Assembly (NCBI RefSeq): GCF_018780075.1
Contig: NZ_JADMKB010000027.1
Location: 1 to 64,000 of the forward strand
DNA: 64,000 bases
Origin: Hydrogenophaga sp.
Lineage (GTDB): Bacteria > Pseudomonadota > Gammaproteobacteria > Burkholderiales > Burkholderiaceae_C
Reading direction: 5' to 3'
Shown: piece by piece, positions 34,063 to 43,712 of the stretch
How the letters are laid out: the number at the start of each line of letters is the position of its first letter
Numbering within the stretch: the stretch's first letter is position 1
Program-made: the position numbers and the translations under genes
Notes under the pieces: model-generated
What the model saw: the letters and a program-made list of their open reading frames with translations, nothing else
The model's database searches: none
What the model was told of the DNA's origin: nothing

Positions 34063-34980
34063 ATGGACAGCTTGCGCATCGGACTGATCGGTTACGGCGA
34101 GGTCGGTCGAACCTTCTCTGCGGGGCTGAAGCCCGGCGCGGTCTGGACCGGCGCCTGGGACCTGAAGTTCGACGATCCGGCGCAGCGTGACGAGCCGCTG
34201 GCCCACGCGATGGCACAGGGCATCGAGGCCTGCGACGGCGTGGCCAGCCTGTGCGCGCAGGCCACGCTGCTGATCTCGGCCGTGACCGCCTCGAACACGC
34301 TGGCGGTGGCCGAAGCGGTCGCCCCGCACATCCGGCCGGGCAGCGTGTTCCTGGACCTGAACTCCGCCTCGCCCGGCACCAAGCAGCGGGCGGCGGCGCT
34401 GATCGACGCGGCCGGCGCCCACTATGTCGAAGCGGGCGTCATGACCTCGGTGCCGCCCTACGGCATCCGCGTGCCCATGCTGCTGGGGGGCGCGCACGCG
34501 GCGCGGCTGCAGCCGGTGCTGGCCGCGCTGGGCATGGAGGCGACCGTGGCCAGTGAAAAGCTGGGCATCGCCTCGGCCACCAAGATGTGCCGCAGCGTGA
34601 TGATCAAGGGCCTCGAAGCGCTGGTGATCGAGAGCTACACCACCGCGCGGCACCACGGCGTGGAAGACGCGATGATCGCCACGCTGCAGGAGACCTTTCC
34701 CTCGATCGACTGGCACAAGCAGGGCAGTTATTTCTTCAGCCGCGTGGCGCAGCACGGAAAGCGCCGCGCCGAGGAGATGCGCGAGGTCGCCCACACCGTG
34801 CGCGAGGCCGGCTTCGAGCCCTTCATGGCGGCGGCCATTGCGCAGAAACACGACTGGATGGCCGCGCAAACCCGCGCCGGCCTGTTCGCCGACCTGGGTC
34901 CGAACCCGCCGTGGCAGGCCTTCGCCGACCGCCTGCTGGCCGCGCGCGGACCCGCCGCCAACGACGAGACCATCGAGTAA
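34063..34980 (+). CDS. NAD(P)-dependent beta-hydroxyacid dehydrogenase-like protein (DUF1932 type)
   Basis: A 305-residue protein (MDSLRIGLIGYGEVGRTFSA). The N-terminal Rossmann domain has GLIGYGEVGRTF, FLDLNSASPGTKQRAAALI and the YVEAGVMTSVPP substrate segment of 6-phosphogluconate/3-hydroxyisobutyrate dehydrogenases. The catalytic Lys fits ATKMCRSVMIKGLEALV. The helical C-terminus resembles the DUF1932 domain. Relatives often neighbour protocatechuate 4,5-cleavage or LigAB genes, and here the pmd operon starts 3.4 kb away. The substrate is unknown; a tautomer or side product of the 4-oxalomesaconate branch is possible but unproven. The track start at 33949 runs through the repeat and is not used. 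Confidence 0.8.
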   Translation: MDSLRIGLIGYGEVGRTFSAGLKPGAVWTGAWDLKFDDPAQRDEPLAHAMAQGIEACDGVASLCAQATLLISAVTASNTLAVAEAVAPHIRPGSVFLDLNSASPGTKQRAAALIDAAGAHYVEAGVMTSVPPYGIRVPMLLGGAHAARLQPVLAALGMEATVASEKLGIASATKMCRSVMIKGLEALVIESYTTARHHGVEDAMIATLQETFPSIDWHKQGSYFFSRVAQHGKRRAEEMREVAHTVREAGFEPFMAAAIAQKHDWMAAQTRAGLFADLGPNPPWQAFADRLLAARGPAANDETIE

Positions 34981-34983
34981 CCC

Positions 34984-35090
34984 CCCAGCGTTTTTCCACC
35001 TTCGGCGAAAACCCGGGGCTCCACCACTGCGCGGGTCGCTGCCCCCAAGGGGAGCGGGTTCCGCCCGGAGTGGCCCGGCGCTGGACACCT
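34984..35090 (+). repeat. GC-rich intergenic repeat, second class (copy a)
   Basis: CTCCACCACTGCGCGGGTCG followed by CTGCCCCCAAGGGGAGCGGG, between the dehydrogenase stop and the AEC gene. The reverse complement contains the GCGACCCGCGCAG..TGGAG word also found at 55.3 kb, so this is a second dispersed family. Confidence 0.6.
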
Positions 35091-35099
35091 GATCCCCCC

Positions 35100-36056
35100 A
35101 TGCTCGACATCCTGGCCATCACCGGCCCGATCTACCTCTGCATCGCCCTCGGTTTCGGGGTGACCCGCTGGGGCCTGTTTGCCAAAGCCGACATGCGCGT
35201 GTTCGGCAAGTTCGTCATCAACCTGGCCCTGCCCGCGCTGCTGTTCAATGCGCTGTCGCAGCGCAGCGTGGGCGAGATCTTCAACGGCCGCTATCTGCTG
35301 GCCTATGCACTGGGCAGCGGCCTGGTGCTGGCGGTGGCCTTTGTGTGGTCCCGCTTCGTGGCGAAGCGCTCGGCGAGCCTGTCCAGCGTGATGGCGATGG
35401 GCATGTCTTGCCCCAACAGCGGTTTTGTGGGTTACCCGATCCTGATGCTCACACTGGGTGCATCGGTGGCCGGCGTGAGCCTGGCGCTGAACATGGTGGT
35501 CGAAAACCTGCTGATCATCCCGGTGCTGCTGGCGCTGGCCGACATGGACCGGCACGAGCCCGGCCAATGGCAGCGGGCCGTGCTCCAGACCTTCAAGGGC
35601 CTGCTGCGCAACCCGCTGATCATCGCCATCGTGGCCGGCATGCTGGTGTCGGTGCTGGGGCTGCACATCCCTTCACCGTTGTCGCGCACCGTCACGCTGT
35701 TTGCGCAGGCCAGCAGTGCGCTCTCGCTGTTCGTGATCGGGGGCAGCCTCGTGGGCCAGCCCTTGAAGGGCCTGCGCCGCACGGTGGCGCAGATCGGGCT
35801 GGGCAAGCTGGTGTTGCACCCGCTGTGCATGTTGCTGGTGCTGACTTGGCTGGTGCCCCTGGACGACCCGCAGCTGCGTGTGGCCCTGCTGCTCACCTGC
35901 GCCATGCCCACCATGGGCATCTACACCATCCTGTCCCAGCGCCACGGCCACGAAGGCCTGGCGTCGGCCGCGCTGCTGGTGATCACGCTCACGTCGTTTT
36001 TTACGCTGAGCGCCTTGCTCTGGCTGCTGCGCCACGGGGTCGGCTGGCTCGCCTGA
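35100..36056 (+). CDS. AEC (auxin efflux carrier) family permease
   Basis: A 318-residue membrane protein with about ten helices in two five-helix halves (MLDILAITGPIYLCIALGFG; later GLLRNPLIIAIVAGMLVSVL). Each half has the broken helix typical of the BART/AEC fold, for example ALPALLFNAL and SSALSLFVIGGSLVG. Bacterial AEC members carry malonate, malate or other small carboxylates. It could export or import an acid of the neighbouring aromatic pathways. The ATG at 35100 is used; the track frame extends into the dehydrogenase gene. Confidence 0.85.
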   Translation: MLDILAITGPIYLCIALGFGVTRWGLFAKADMRVFGKFVINLALPALLFNALSQRSVGEIFNGRYLLAYALGSGLVLAVAFVWSRFVAKRSASLSSVMAMGMSCPNSGFVGYPILMLTLGASVAGVSLALNMVVENLLIIPVLLALADMDRHEPGQWQRAVLQTFKGLLRNPLIIAIVAGMLVSVLGLHIPSPLSRTVTLFAQASSALSLFVIGGSLVGQPLKGLRRTVAQIGLGKLVLHPLCMLLVLTWLVPLDDPQLRVALLLTCAMPTMGIYTILSQRHGHEGLASAALLVITLTSFFTLSALLWLLRHGVGWLA

Positions 36057-36102
36057 GCACGCATCCTTGAGGGAGCGCACGGAGCGCGACGGGGGTGGCC
36101 TT

Positions 36103-37005
36103 TCAGAGCCCCAGGCTGGCGCACACCTCGGCAATGATGCCCAGCGCGGCGCGCTGGGTGAGGGTGGCGGGCCGTTGCGAACTGCTCGCCAGGCTGGCGC
36201 GGGTGCGCAGCGGCGGGTTGACCGGCCGGGTGCGGTAGGCCGAGGGGCGGATCGAGCTGGCCACGGCGTGGCGCGAGAGCAGGGCGCTGCCCACGCCGTC
36301 GGCCACCAGATCGAGGATGGCGGAGACGCCATCGATCTCCAGCGCAATCAGCGGGCGGCAGCCGATGTTGGCCATCTCGGCCTCGACGTGCATGCGGATC
36401 GCGTTGGGCCGGCTCGGGATCACCAGCGGCAGCGCGGCCACCTCGGCCAGCGGCACCGGCGGCGGCGGGGGCTCCTCGGCCAGCCCGGGCGGGCGTGGCT
36501 GCACCAGCAGCAGCTCTTCTTCCAGCAAAGGGCTGATGTCGATGTCGGGCGTGGGCATGGCGTTGTAGAGCACGGCGATGTCGAGCCGTCCGGTGTTCAG
36601 CCACTCCTGCATGGTGGCAGAGAGCCCCTCGCTGATCGACAGTCGGGCTTCGGGCAGTTGCGCGCGGAAGGCCCGGGTCAGCGGGACGGTCAGCACCCGC
36701 GCCAGGCTGGGCGGCAGGCCGATGGCCACCCGCCCGGCCAGCGCGCCCCGAACCCGCCCCAGCTCCTCGCGCGCCCGCTCGACCTGGTGCAGGATACCGC
36801 GCCCGTGTTCCAGCAGCAGCTTGCCCGCCTCGGTCGGCGTGGCGCCCCGGCCGTTGCGCACCAGCAGGTTCTGCCGCAGCTCGACCTCCAGCAGGCGCAC
36901 CTGCCGCGAGAGCGCGGGCTGCGCCACGTTCAGCGCGATCGCCGCCCGGGTGAAACTGCCCAGCTCGGCGACGCGCACAAAGTATTCGAGTTGTTTGAGG
37001 TCCAT
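36103..37005 (-). CDS. LysR-type transcriptional regulator, candidate pmd regulator
   Basis: A 300-residue LTTR. The N-terminal wHTH (MDLKQLEYFVRVAELGSFTR, AAIALNVAQPALSRQVRLLE) is followed by the linker helix and two periplasmic-binding-like subdomains. These include VAIGLPPSLARVLTVPLTRA and DIAVLYNAM. A proline-rich insertion EEPPPPPVP lies in the effector domain. A TTGCGATAACCG box lies 35 bp upstream of its start and an almost identical box lies before the pmd operon. It therefore may control both itself and protocatechuate cleavage. It is convergent with the AEC gene. Confidence 0.88.
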   Translation of the reverse strand: MDLKQLEYFVRVAELGSFTRAAIALNVAQPALSRQVRLLEVELRQNLLVRNGRGATPTEAGKLLLEHGRGILHQVERAREELGRVRGALAGRVAIGLPPSLARVLTVPLTRAFRAQLPEARLSISEGLSATMQEWLNTGRLDIAVLYNAMPTPDIDISPLLEEELLLVQPRPPGLAEEPPPPPVPLAEVAALPLVIPSRPNAIRMHVEAEMANIGCRPLIALEIDGVSAILDLVADGVGSALLSRHAVASSIRPSAYRTRPVNPPLRTRASLASSSQRPATLTQRAALGIIAEVCASLGL

Positions 37006-37039
37006 GCAGGTCCTGCGGTGAGGACCTGATTATTTCACT

Positions 37040-37063
37040 TTGCGATAACCGACGGTCAGCTAT
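37040..37063. promoter_or_regulatory. TTGCGATARCYG box, copy 2, LysR-type site
   Basis: TTGCGATAACCG-acggtc-AGCTAT. The 19-bp unit ATAACCGACGGTCAGCTAT, in reverse complement, matches 15 of 19 positions of the unit before the pmd operon (ATAGCTGGTAGTGGGTTAT). It has the ATARCY-N7-RGYTAT inverted form expected for a LysR dimer. Confidence 0.6.
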
Positions 37064-37089
37064 TCAAAAAGAGCAGCCCGGCGCGAAAT

Positions 37090-37176
37090 GCACCACCCAG
37101 GATGCGGTGGAGCCGGCTTCGCCGGGCCACTTGCATCGCCCCTGGGGGGTGACGCCAAAGGCGGCGCGGGGGGAGC
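37090..37176 (-). repeat. Dispersed GC-rich 3' repeat, copy 4
   Basis: GAGCCGGCTTCGCCGGGCCA, then CCCCTGGGGGGTGACGCCAA, then AGGCGGCGCGGGGGG, 12 bp past the stop of the minus-strand Bug gene. Polarity relative to transcription is the same as in the other copies. Confidence 0.8.
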
Positions 37177-37188
37177 CGTCGACTGGGG

Positions 37189-38187
37189 TCAGTCGACCTT
37201 CACGCGCCCCGACGTGATCACCGGCTTCCAGCGCGCGATCTCGGCCGCGATGTACTTGCCAAAGGCCTCGGGCGTGGTCGGGTTGGCCACGGCCCCCTCG
37301 GCGCCCAGGCGCTTCTTGAGCTCCGGCGCGTTCAGCGCGGCGTTGATGGCCTGGTTGAGCTTGGCCACGACGGGGTCCGGGGTGCCGGTGGGCGCGACCA
37401 CGCCGTACCACTGGTCGGCCTCGAAGTCCTTGAGGCCCAGCGCCTCGTTCACCGTGGGCACATCGGGCAGGGCCTCGACGCGGGCCGCGCCCGACACCGC
37501 CAGCGCCTTGAGCTGGCCGTTGCGGATCTGGCCGATCACCGCCGGCACGCCGGTGAACAGCACCTGCGTCTGGCCGGCCACGAGGTCGTTGACGGCGGGC
37601 GCCGTGCCGCGGTAGGGGATGTGCACCAGCGAGATGTCGGTGCGCATCTTGAGGTATTCGGTGGCCAGGTTGGCGGCACTGCCGTTGCCGCCCGAGCCGT
37701 AGTTCAGGCGGCCCGGGTTGGCTTTGGCGTAGGCCACGAACGCCTTCATGTTGCCCGCCTGGGTGGCGGGGTGCAGCACCAGCACGTTGGGCACGTTGGC
37801 CACCCAGGCCACGGGCGTGAAGTCCTTCAAGGGGTTGTACGGCAGCTTGGGGTAGAGGCTGGGGTTCACGGCCAGCGTGCCGATGTGGCCCATCAGCAGG
37901 GTGTAGCCATCGGGCGCCGCTTTGGCCACCTTCTCCGCCCCGATGGCGCCACCCGCGCCCGGCACGTTTTCGACCACCACCGACTGGCCCCAGGCCTTGC
38001 CCAGCTCCAGGCCGATGGCTCGCGCCAGGATGTCGGTGCTGCCGCCCGGCGTGAAGGGCACGATCAGGCGGATCGGCCGCGTCGGGTAGTCCTGGGCGGT
38101 GGCGGCCAGCGGCAGGGCGGCCACGGCGCAGGCGCCGAGCGCCCCCAGCAGTTGCAGGCGGCGGACACGAAGAGGGATGGTGGTCAT
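37189..38187 (-). CDS. Bug-type periplasmic solute-binding protein next to the pmd operon
   Basis: A 332-residue receptor (MTTIPLRVRRLQLLGALGAC) with a Sec signal cleaved at ATAQD. Core motifs are LIVPFTPGGSTDILARAIGL, VVENVPGAGGAIGAEKVAKA, NYGSGGNGSAANLATEYLKM and HIPYRGTAPAVNDLVAGQTQ. It is divergent from the pmd genes and shares a 230-bp upstream region with them. It may capture protocatechuate or another aromatic acid. It occupies the place where Comamonas pmd clusters carry a permease gene (pmdK), if I recall that cluster correctly. Confidence 0.88.
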   Translation of the reverse strand: MTTIPLRVRRLQLLGALGACAVAALPLAATAQDYPTRPIRLIVPFTPGGSTDILARAIGLELGKAWGQSVVVENVPGAGGAIGAEKVAKAAPDGYTLLMGHIGTLAVNPSLYPKLPYNPLKDFTPVAWVANVPNVLVLHPATQAGNMKAFVAYAKANPGRLNYGSGGNGSAANLATEYLKMRTDISLVHIPYRGTAPAVNDLVAGQTQVLFTGVPAVIGQIRNGQLKALAVSGAARVEALPDVPTVNEALGLKDFEADQWYGVVAPTGTPDPVVAKLNQAINAALNAPELKKRLGAEGAVANPTTPEAFGKYIAAEIARWKPVITSGRVKVD

Positions 38188-38324
38188 GCTTGTCTCGGTC
38201 TTGTTGGTGTGTGGAGGGGAAGGAAAGGCCATGGGCAATCTATCAGTTCGGCGGTGAACCGGCCATGGCCCAGGCGAACAGCTGCTATGCGTCGCCGGCA
38301 TTTCGTTGGTTTTGAAATGCTTTT

Positions 38325-38348
38325 TTGCGATAGCTGGTAGTGGGTTAT
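38325..38348. promoter_or_regulatory. TTGCGATARCYG box, copy 3, before the pmd operon
   Basis: TTGCGATAGCTG-gtagtg-GGTTAT lies 70-93 bp before the pmdE start in the divergent Bug/pmdE gap. An additional 7-bp inverted repeat GCATTTC / GAAATGC (38298-38320) lies next to it. Together they form a good LysR-type activator region. Confidence 0.6.
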
Positions 38349-38417
38349 GCCTCTTGAGTGTGGGCGGGGCCAGGACCAGAATGCACCCACTTTCAAAGCC
38401 CTGACAGGAGACCTCCC

Positions 38418-39464
38418 TTGAGCCAGCAAAAGCCCCTCATCATCGACTGCCACGGCCACTACACCACGGCCCCCAAGGCGCTGGAGAACTGGCGCAACGC
38501 GCAGATCGCCAGCATCAAGGACCCGGCTTCGATGCCGAAGGTCAGCGACCTCAAGATCAGCGACGACGAGCTGCGCGAATCCATCGAGACCAACCAGCTC
38601 AAGCTGATGAAAGAGCGCGGCTCGGACATCACCATCTTCAGCCCGCGCGCGAGCTTCATGGCGCACCACATCGGCGACTTCAACGTGTCGTCCACCTGGG
38701 CCGCCATCTGCAACGAGCTCTGCTACCGCGTGAGCCAGCTCTTCCCCGACCACTTCGTGCCCGCCGCCATGCTGCCGCAGAGCCCCGGCGTGGACCCCGC
38801 GACCTGCATCCCCGAGCTGGTCAAGTGCGTCGAGCAGTACGGCAACGTGGGCCTGAACCTCAACCCCGACCCTTCGGGCGGCCACTGGACCAGCCCGCCG
38901 CTGACCGACAAGGCCTGGTACCCCATCTACGAAAAGATGGTCGAGTACGACATCCCCGCGATGGTCCACGTCAGCACCAGTTGCAATGCCTGCTTCCACA
39001 CCACGGGCGCGCACTACCTGAACGCCGACACCACGGCCTTCATGCAGCTGATCCAGGGCGACCTGTTCAAGGACTTCCCGACGCTCAAATTCATCGTCCC
39101 GCACGGCGGCGGTGCGGTGCCCTACCACTGGGGCCGCTTCCGCGGTCTGGCGCAGGAGATGAAGAAGCCCCTGCTCAAGGACCACCTGCTGAACAACGTG
39201 TTCTTCGACACCTGCGTCTACCACCAGCCCGGCATCGACCTGTTGACCAAGGTGATCCCGGTGGAGAACATCCTGTTCGCGTCCGAAATGATCGGCGCCG
39301 TGCGCGGCATCGACCCCGAGACCGGCAACTACTACGACGACACCAAGCGCTACATCGAAGCCTCGACCATCGTCGTGGGCGACGACCGCTACAAGGTGTA
39401 CGAAGGCAATGCGCGGCGCGTGTTCCCGCGCCTGGACGCCCGCCTCAAGGCCCAAGGCAAGTAA
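38418..39464 (+). CDS. pmdE: 4-oxalomesaconate hydratase
   Basis: A 348-residue amidohydrolase-fold hydratase of the LigJ/PmdE group. It reads [20 protein letters not shown] with the HxH metal motif, [54 protein letters not shown] and the late [20 protein letters not shown]. It adds water to 4-oxalomesaconate to give 4-carboxy-4-hydroxy-2-oxoadipate. The start is TTG at 38418 behind CAGGAG. The track's upstream ATG would add 20 non-conserved residues. It is the first gene of pmdE-F-D-A-B-C. Confidence 0.9.
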   Translation: MSQQKPLIIDCHGHYTTAPKALENWRNAQIASIKDPASMPKVSDLKISDDELRESIETNQLKLMKERGSDITIFSPRASFMAHHIGDFNVSSTWAAICNELCYRVSQLFPDHFVPAAMLPQSPGVDPATCIPELVKCVEQYGNVGLNLNPDPSGGHWTSPPLTDKAWYPIYEKMVEYDIPAMVHVSTSCNACFHTTGAHYLNADTTAFMQLIQGDLFKDFPTLKFIVPHGGGAVPYHWGRFRGLAQEMKKPLLKDHLLNNVFFDTCVYHQPGIDLLTKVIPVENILFASEMIGAVRGIDPETGNYYDDTKRYIEASTIVVGDDRYKVYEGNARRVFPRLDARLKAQGK

Positions 39465-39470
39465 TCGGAA

Positions 39471-39565
39471 AACACCCCCGCCGCGCTCCGCGCGACCCCC
39501 TCAAGGGGGCGACACCAGCGGCCCGGCAAAGCCGGTTCCGCGGTGTCTCTGGAATCAAACCCTTC
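39471..39565 (+). repeat. Dispersed GC-rich 3' repeat, copy 5
   Basis: AACACCCCCGCCGCGCTCCG, then GACCCCCTCAAGGGGGCGAC and GGCCCGGCAAAGCCGGTTCC, within the pmdE-pmdF gap inside the operon. It begins 6 bp after the pmdE stop. Confidence 0.85.
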
Positions 39566-39601
39566 GCACAACCATCTGTGCTTTTGAATGAGGAGATAAA
39601 G

Positions 39602-40285
39602 ATGTACGAACTGGGCGTTGTCTACCGCAACATCAACCGCGCCGACCGCGCAGCCGCCGACGGCCTGGCCGCGCTCGGCTCGGCCACCGTGCACGAAGCC
39701 ATGGGCCGTGTCGGCCTTTTGAAGCCCTACATGCGGCCGATCCAGACCGGCGTGCAGGTCTCGGGCACGGCCGTGACCGTGCTGCTGCAGCCCGGTGACA
39801 ACTGGATGATGCACGTGGCGGCCGAGCAGATCCAGCCGGGCGACATCGTGATCGCCACCGTCACCGCCGATTGCAGCGACGGCTACTTTGGCGACCTGCT
39901 GGCCACCAGCTTCCAGGCCCGCGGCGCCCGCGCGCTGGTGATCGAAGCTGGTGTGCGCGACGTGAAGACGCTCAAGGAAATGAACTTCCCGGTCTGGTCC
40001 AAGGCGATCAGCAGCAAGGGCACGATCAAGGCCACGCTGGGCTCGGTGAACATCCCCATCGTCTGCGCCGGTGCCTACGTGACGCCGGGCGACGTGATCG
40101 TGGCGGACGACGACGGCGTGGTCTGCGTGCCCGCCGCCAAGGCCGCTGCGACCCTGGCCGCCGCGCAAAAGCGCGAGAGCTTCGAAGGCGAGAAGCGCGA
40201 CAAGCTGGCCTCGGGCGTGCTGGGGCTGGACATGTACAAGATGCGCGAGCCGCTGGCGGCTGCGGGTCTCAAATACATCGACTGA
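39602..40285 (+). CDS. pmdF: 4-carboxy-4-hydroxy-2-oxoadipate / HMG aldolase
   Basis: A 227-residue RraA-fold class II pyruvate aldolase. It begins [20 protein letters not shown], with [20 protein letters not shown]. The metal/pyruvate-binding Gly-Asp-Leu-Leu segment is [20 protein letters not shown], followed by [15 protein letters not shown]. It cleaves 4-carboxy-4-hydroxy-2-oxoadipate to pyruvate and oxaloacetate. The ATG at 39602 has GAGGAGATAAAG before it. The 486-residue track frame fuses it to an unrelated shadow of pmdE and is not used. Confidence 0.92.
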   Translation: MYELGVVYRNINRADRAAADGLAALGSATVHEAMGRVGLLKPYMRPIQTGVQVSGTAVTVLLQPGDNWMMHVAAEQIQPGDIVIATVTADCSDGYFGDLLATSFQARGARALVIEAGVRDVKTLKEMNFPVWSKAISSKGTIKATLGSVNIPIVCAGAYVTPGDVIVADDDGVVCVPAAKAAATLAAAQKRESFEGEKRDKLASGVLGLDMYKMREPLAAAGLKYID

Positions 40286-40295
40286 GGAGGGCACC

Positions 40296-41231
40296 ATGAG
40301 CAAACCCACTTCCGGTGACTTCACCAAAACCGCGGGCTGGATGGACTGGTACACCGGTCCCGCCAAGCCCCGTTTCCAACTGCCGGCTGGCGCGGTGGAT
40401 GCGCACTGCCACGTGTTCGGCCCGGGGGCCGAATTCCCCTACGCGCCCGAGCGCAAGTACACGCCCTGCGACGCGAGCAAGACGGAGCTGTACGCGCTGC
40501 GCGACCACCTGGGCTTTGCCCGCAACGTGGTGGTGCAGGCCACCTGCCACGGCGCCGACAACCGCGCCATGGTCGATGCCTGCCTGTCCAGCGGCGGCAA
40601 GGCGCGTGGCGTGGCCACGGTCAAGCGTTCGGTGACCGACGAAGAACTGCAGGCCCTGCACGCCGCCGGCGTGCGCGGTGTGCGCTTCAACTTTGTCAAG
40701 CGCCTGGTCGACTTCACGCCCAAGGACGAGCTGATGGAGATCGCCGGCCGCATCGCCAAGCTGGGCTGGCACGTGGTCATCTACTTCGAAGCCGTGGACC
40801 TGCCCGAGCTGTGGGACTTCTTCACCGCGCTGCCCACCACGGTGGTGGTGGACCACATGGGCCGGCCCGATGTGAGCCTGCCGGTCGACGGCCCGCAGTT
40901 CGCGCTGTTCGAAAAATTCATGCGCGAGCACACCAATGTGTGGAGCAAGGTCAGCTGCCCCGAGCGCCTGTCGGTCACTGGCCCCAAGGCGCTGAACGGC
41001 GAGCAGAACGCCTACACCGACGTGATCCCGTTTGCCAAGCGCATCGTCGAGCAGTTCCCCGACCGCGTGCTCTGGGGCACCGACTGGCCGCACCCCAACC
41101 TGAAAGACCACATGCCCGACGACGGCCTGCTGGTGGACTTCATCCCGCACATCGCGCCGACCGCCGAGCTGCAGCAGAAGCTGCTGGTGGACAACCCGAT
41201 GCGTCTCTACTGGCCTGAGGAAGTCAAATAA
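40296..41231 (+). CDS. pmdD: 2-pyrone-4,6-dicarboxylate hydrolase
   Basis: A 311-residue amidohydrolase-superfamily lactonase of the LigI type. Motifs include GAVDAHCHVFGPGAEFPYAP, NVVVQATCHGADNRAMVDAC, VVVDHMGRPDVSLPV and the catalytic Asp in LWGTDWPHPNLKDHMPDDG. LigI enzymes are metal-independent and open the pyrone ring to 4-oxalomesaconate. The gene follows pmdF at 10 bp with AGGAGGGCACC as ribosome-binding site. Confidence 0.94.
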   Translation: MSKPTSGDFTKTAGWMDWYTGPAKPRFQLPAGAVDAHCHVFGPGAEFPYAPERKYTPCDASKTELYALRDHLGFARNVVVQATCHGADNRAMVDACLSSGGKARGVATVKRSVTDEELQALHAAGVRGVRFNFVKRLVDFTPKDELMEIAGRIAKLGWHVVIYFEAVDLPELWDFFTALPTTVVVDHMGRPDVSLPVDGPQFALFEKFMREHTNVWSKVSCPERLSVTGPKALNGEQNAYTDVIPFAKRIVEQFPDRVLWGTDWPHPNLKDHMPDDGLLVDFIPHIAPTAELQQKLLVDNPMRLYWPEEVK

Positions 41232-41232
41232 C

Positions 41233-41281
41233 CCGTTCAGCCTGAGCTTGTCGAAGGCTTCGACAGGCTCAGCCCGAACGG
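41233..41281. repeat. 49-bp palindromic REP-like element between pmdD and pmdA
   Basis: CCGTTCAGCCTGAGCTTGTC and GAAGGCTTCGACAGGCTCAG, ending CCCGAACGG, form a near-perfect palindrome. The words CTGAGC..GTCGAAG / CTTCGAC..GCTCAG are those of a dispersed repeat common in proteobacterial genomes. Inside an operon it can stabilise upstream RNA or tune expression of the next gene. Confidence 0.85.
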
Positions 41282-41297
41282 ATCACAGGAGCACCCT

Positions 41298-42616
<1,319 letters not shown>

Positions 42617-42617
42617 C

Positions 42618-43568
42618 ATGACCATCAAAGTCGCACTCGCCGGCGCCGGCGCCTTCGGCATCAAGCACCTGGACGGCATCAAGAACATCGATGGCGTTGA
42701 AGTCGTGTCGCTGATCAGCCGCGACCTGGAAAAGACCAAAGAGGTTGCCGACAAGTACGGCATCCAGCATGTGACGACCGACCTCGCCGACAGCCTGGCG
42801 ATGAAGGAAGTGGACGCCGTCATCCTCTGCACGCCGACGCAGATGCACGCCGAGCAGACCCTGGCCTGCCTGAAGGCCGGCAAGCACGTTCAGGTGGAGA
42901 TTCCCCTGGCCGACAGCCTCAAGGGCGCCGAAGAAGTCGTGGCCCTGCAGAAGCAGACCGGGCTGGTGGCGATGTGCGGCCACACCCGCCGCTTCAACCC
43001 CAGCCACCAGTACGTGAACCAGGAAATCACGGCGGGCCGCTTCAACATCCAGCAGATGGATGTGCAGACCTACTTCTTCCGCCGCACCAACACCAACGCG
43101 CTGGGCCAGGCGCGCAGCTGGACCGACCACCTGCTGTGGCACCACGCCGCCCACACCGTGGACCTGTTCGCCTACCAGTGCAACAGCCCCATCGTGCAGG
43201 CCAACGCCATTCAGGGCCCGATCCACCCGACCCTGGGCATCGCCATGGACATGAGCATCCAGCTCAAGGCCGCCAACGGCGCGATCTGCACGCTCAGCCT
43301 GTCGTTCAACAACGACGGCCCGCTCGGCACCTTCTTCCGCTACATCGGCGACACCGCGACCTACCTCGCGCGCTACGACGACCTGTTCACCGGCAAGGAA
43401 GAAAAGATCGACGTGTCGAAAGTGGCGGTGTCCATGAACGGCATCGAACTGCAGGACCGCGAGTTCTTCGCCGCGATCAAGGAAGGCCGCGAGCCGAACT
43501 CCAGCGTGGGCAAGGTCTTCAACTGCTACCAGGTGCTGCACAACCTGGAACAGCAACTCAAGGGCTAA
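42618..43568 (+). CDS. pmdC: 4-carboxy-2-hydroxymuconate-6-semialdehyde dehydrogenase
   Basis: A 316-residue Gfo/Idh/MocA-fold dehydrogenase (LigC/PmdC). The N-terminal dinucleotide motif is ALAGAGAFGIKHLDGIKNID, the NADP/substrate region is ILCTPTQMHAEQTLACLKAG, and the catalytic VEIPLAD replaces the EKP motif of sugar dehydrogenases. HTRRFNPSHQYVNQEI and WHHAAHTVDLFAYQ line the active site. It oxidises the hemiacetal form of the ring-cleavage product to 2-pyrone-4,6-dicarboxylate. It starts 1 bp after pmdB. Confidence 0.94.
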   Translation: MTIKVALAGAGAFGIKHLDGIKNIDGVEVVSLISRDLEKTKEVADKYGIQHVTTDLADSLAMKEVDAVILCTPTQMHAEQTLACLKAGKHVQVEIPLADSLKGAEEVVALQKQTGLVAMCGHTRRFNPSHQYVNQEITAGRFNIQQMDVQTYFFRRTNTNALGQARSWTDHLLWHHAAHTVDLFAYQCNSPIVQANAIQGPIHPTLGIAMDMSIQLKAANGAICTLSLSFNNDGPLGTFFRYIGDTATYLARYDDLFTGKEEKIDVSKVAVSMNGIELQDREFFAAIKEGREPNSSVGKVFNCYQVLHNLEQQLKG

Positions 43569-43590
43569 GCCCACCCCTGCGGCACTGACG

Positions 43591-43645
43591 ACGCCAGTGG
43601 CCCGGCAAAGCCGGTTCCGCGGCGTCCCTTGACCAAGCCCTTCGC
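43591..43645 (+). repeat. Dispersed GC-rich 3' repeat, copy 6 (partial)
   Basis: GACGCCAGTGGCCCGGCAAAGCCGGTTCCGCGGCGTC retains only the second half of the element (the CCGGC/GCCGG hairpin inside a GACGCC/GGCGTC stem) behind pmdC. The CCCCC..GGGGG half is missing. Confidence 0.7.
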
Positions 43646-43712
43646 TCAGCCTTTAGCATCGACGGCTCCATCCTCACGGCTGGGGCCGTTGCCCATTTCA
43701 GGAGATCACACC

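Noticed and set aside
34984-35090. GC-rich stretch considered as an intrinsic terminator
   Set aside because: Inverted segments are present but there is no T-run, and the same sequence recurs elsewhere as a repeat.
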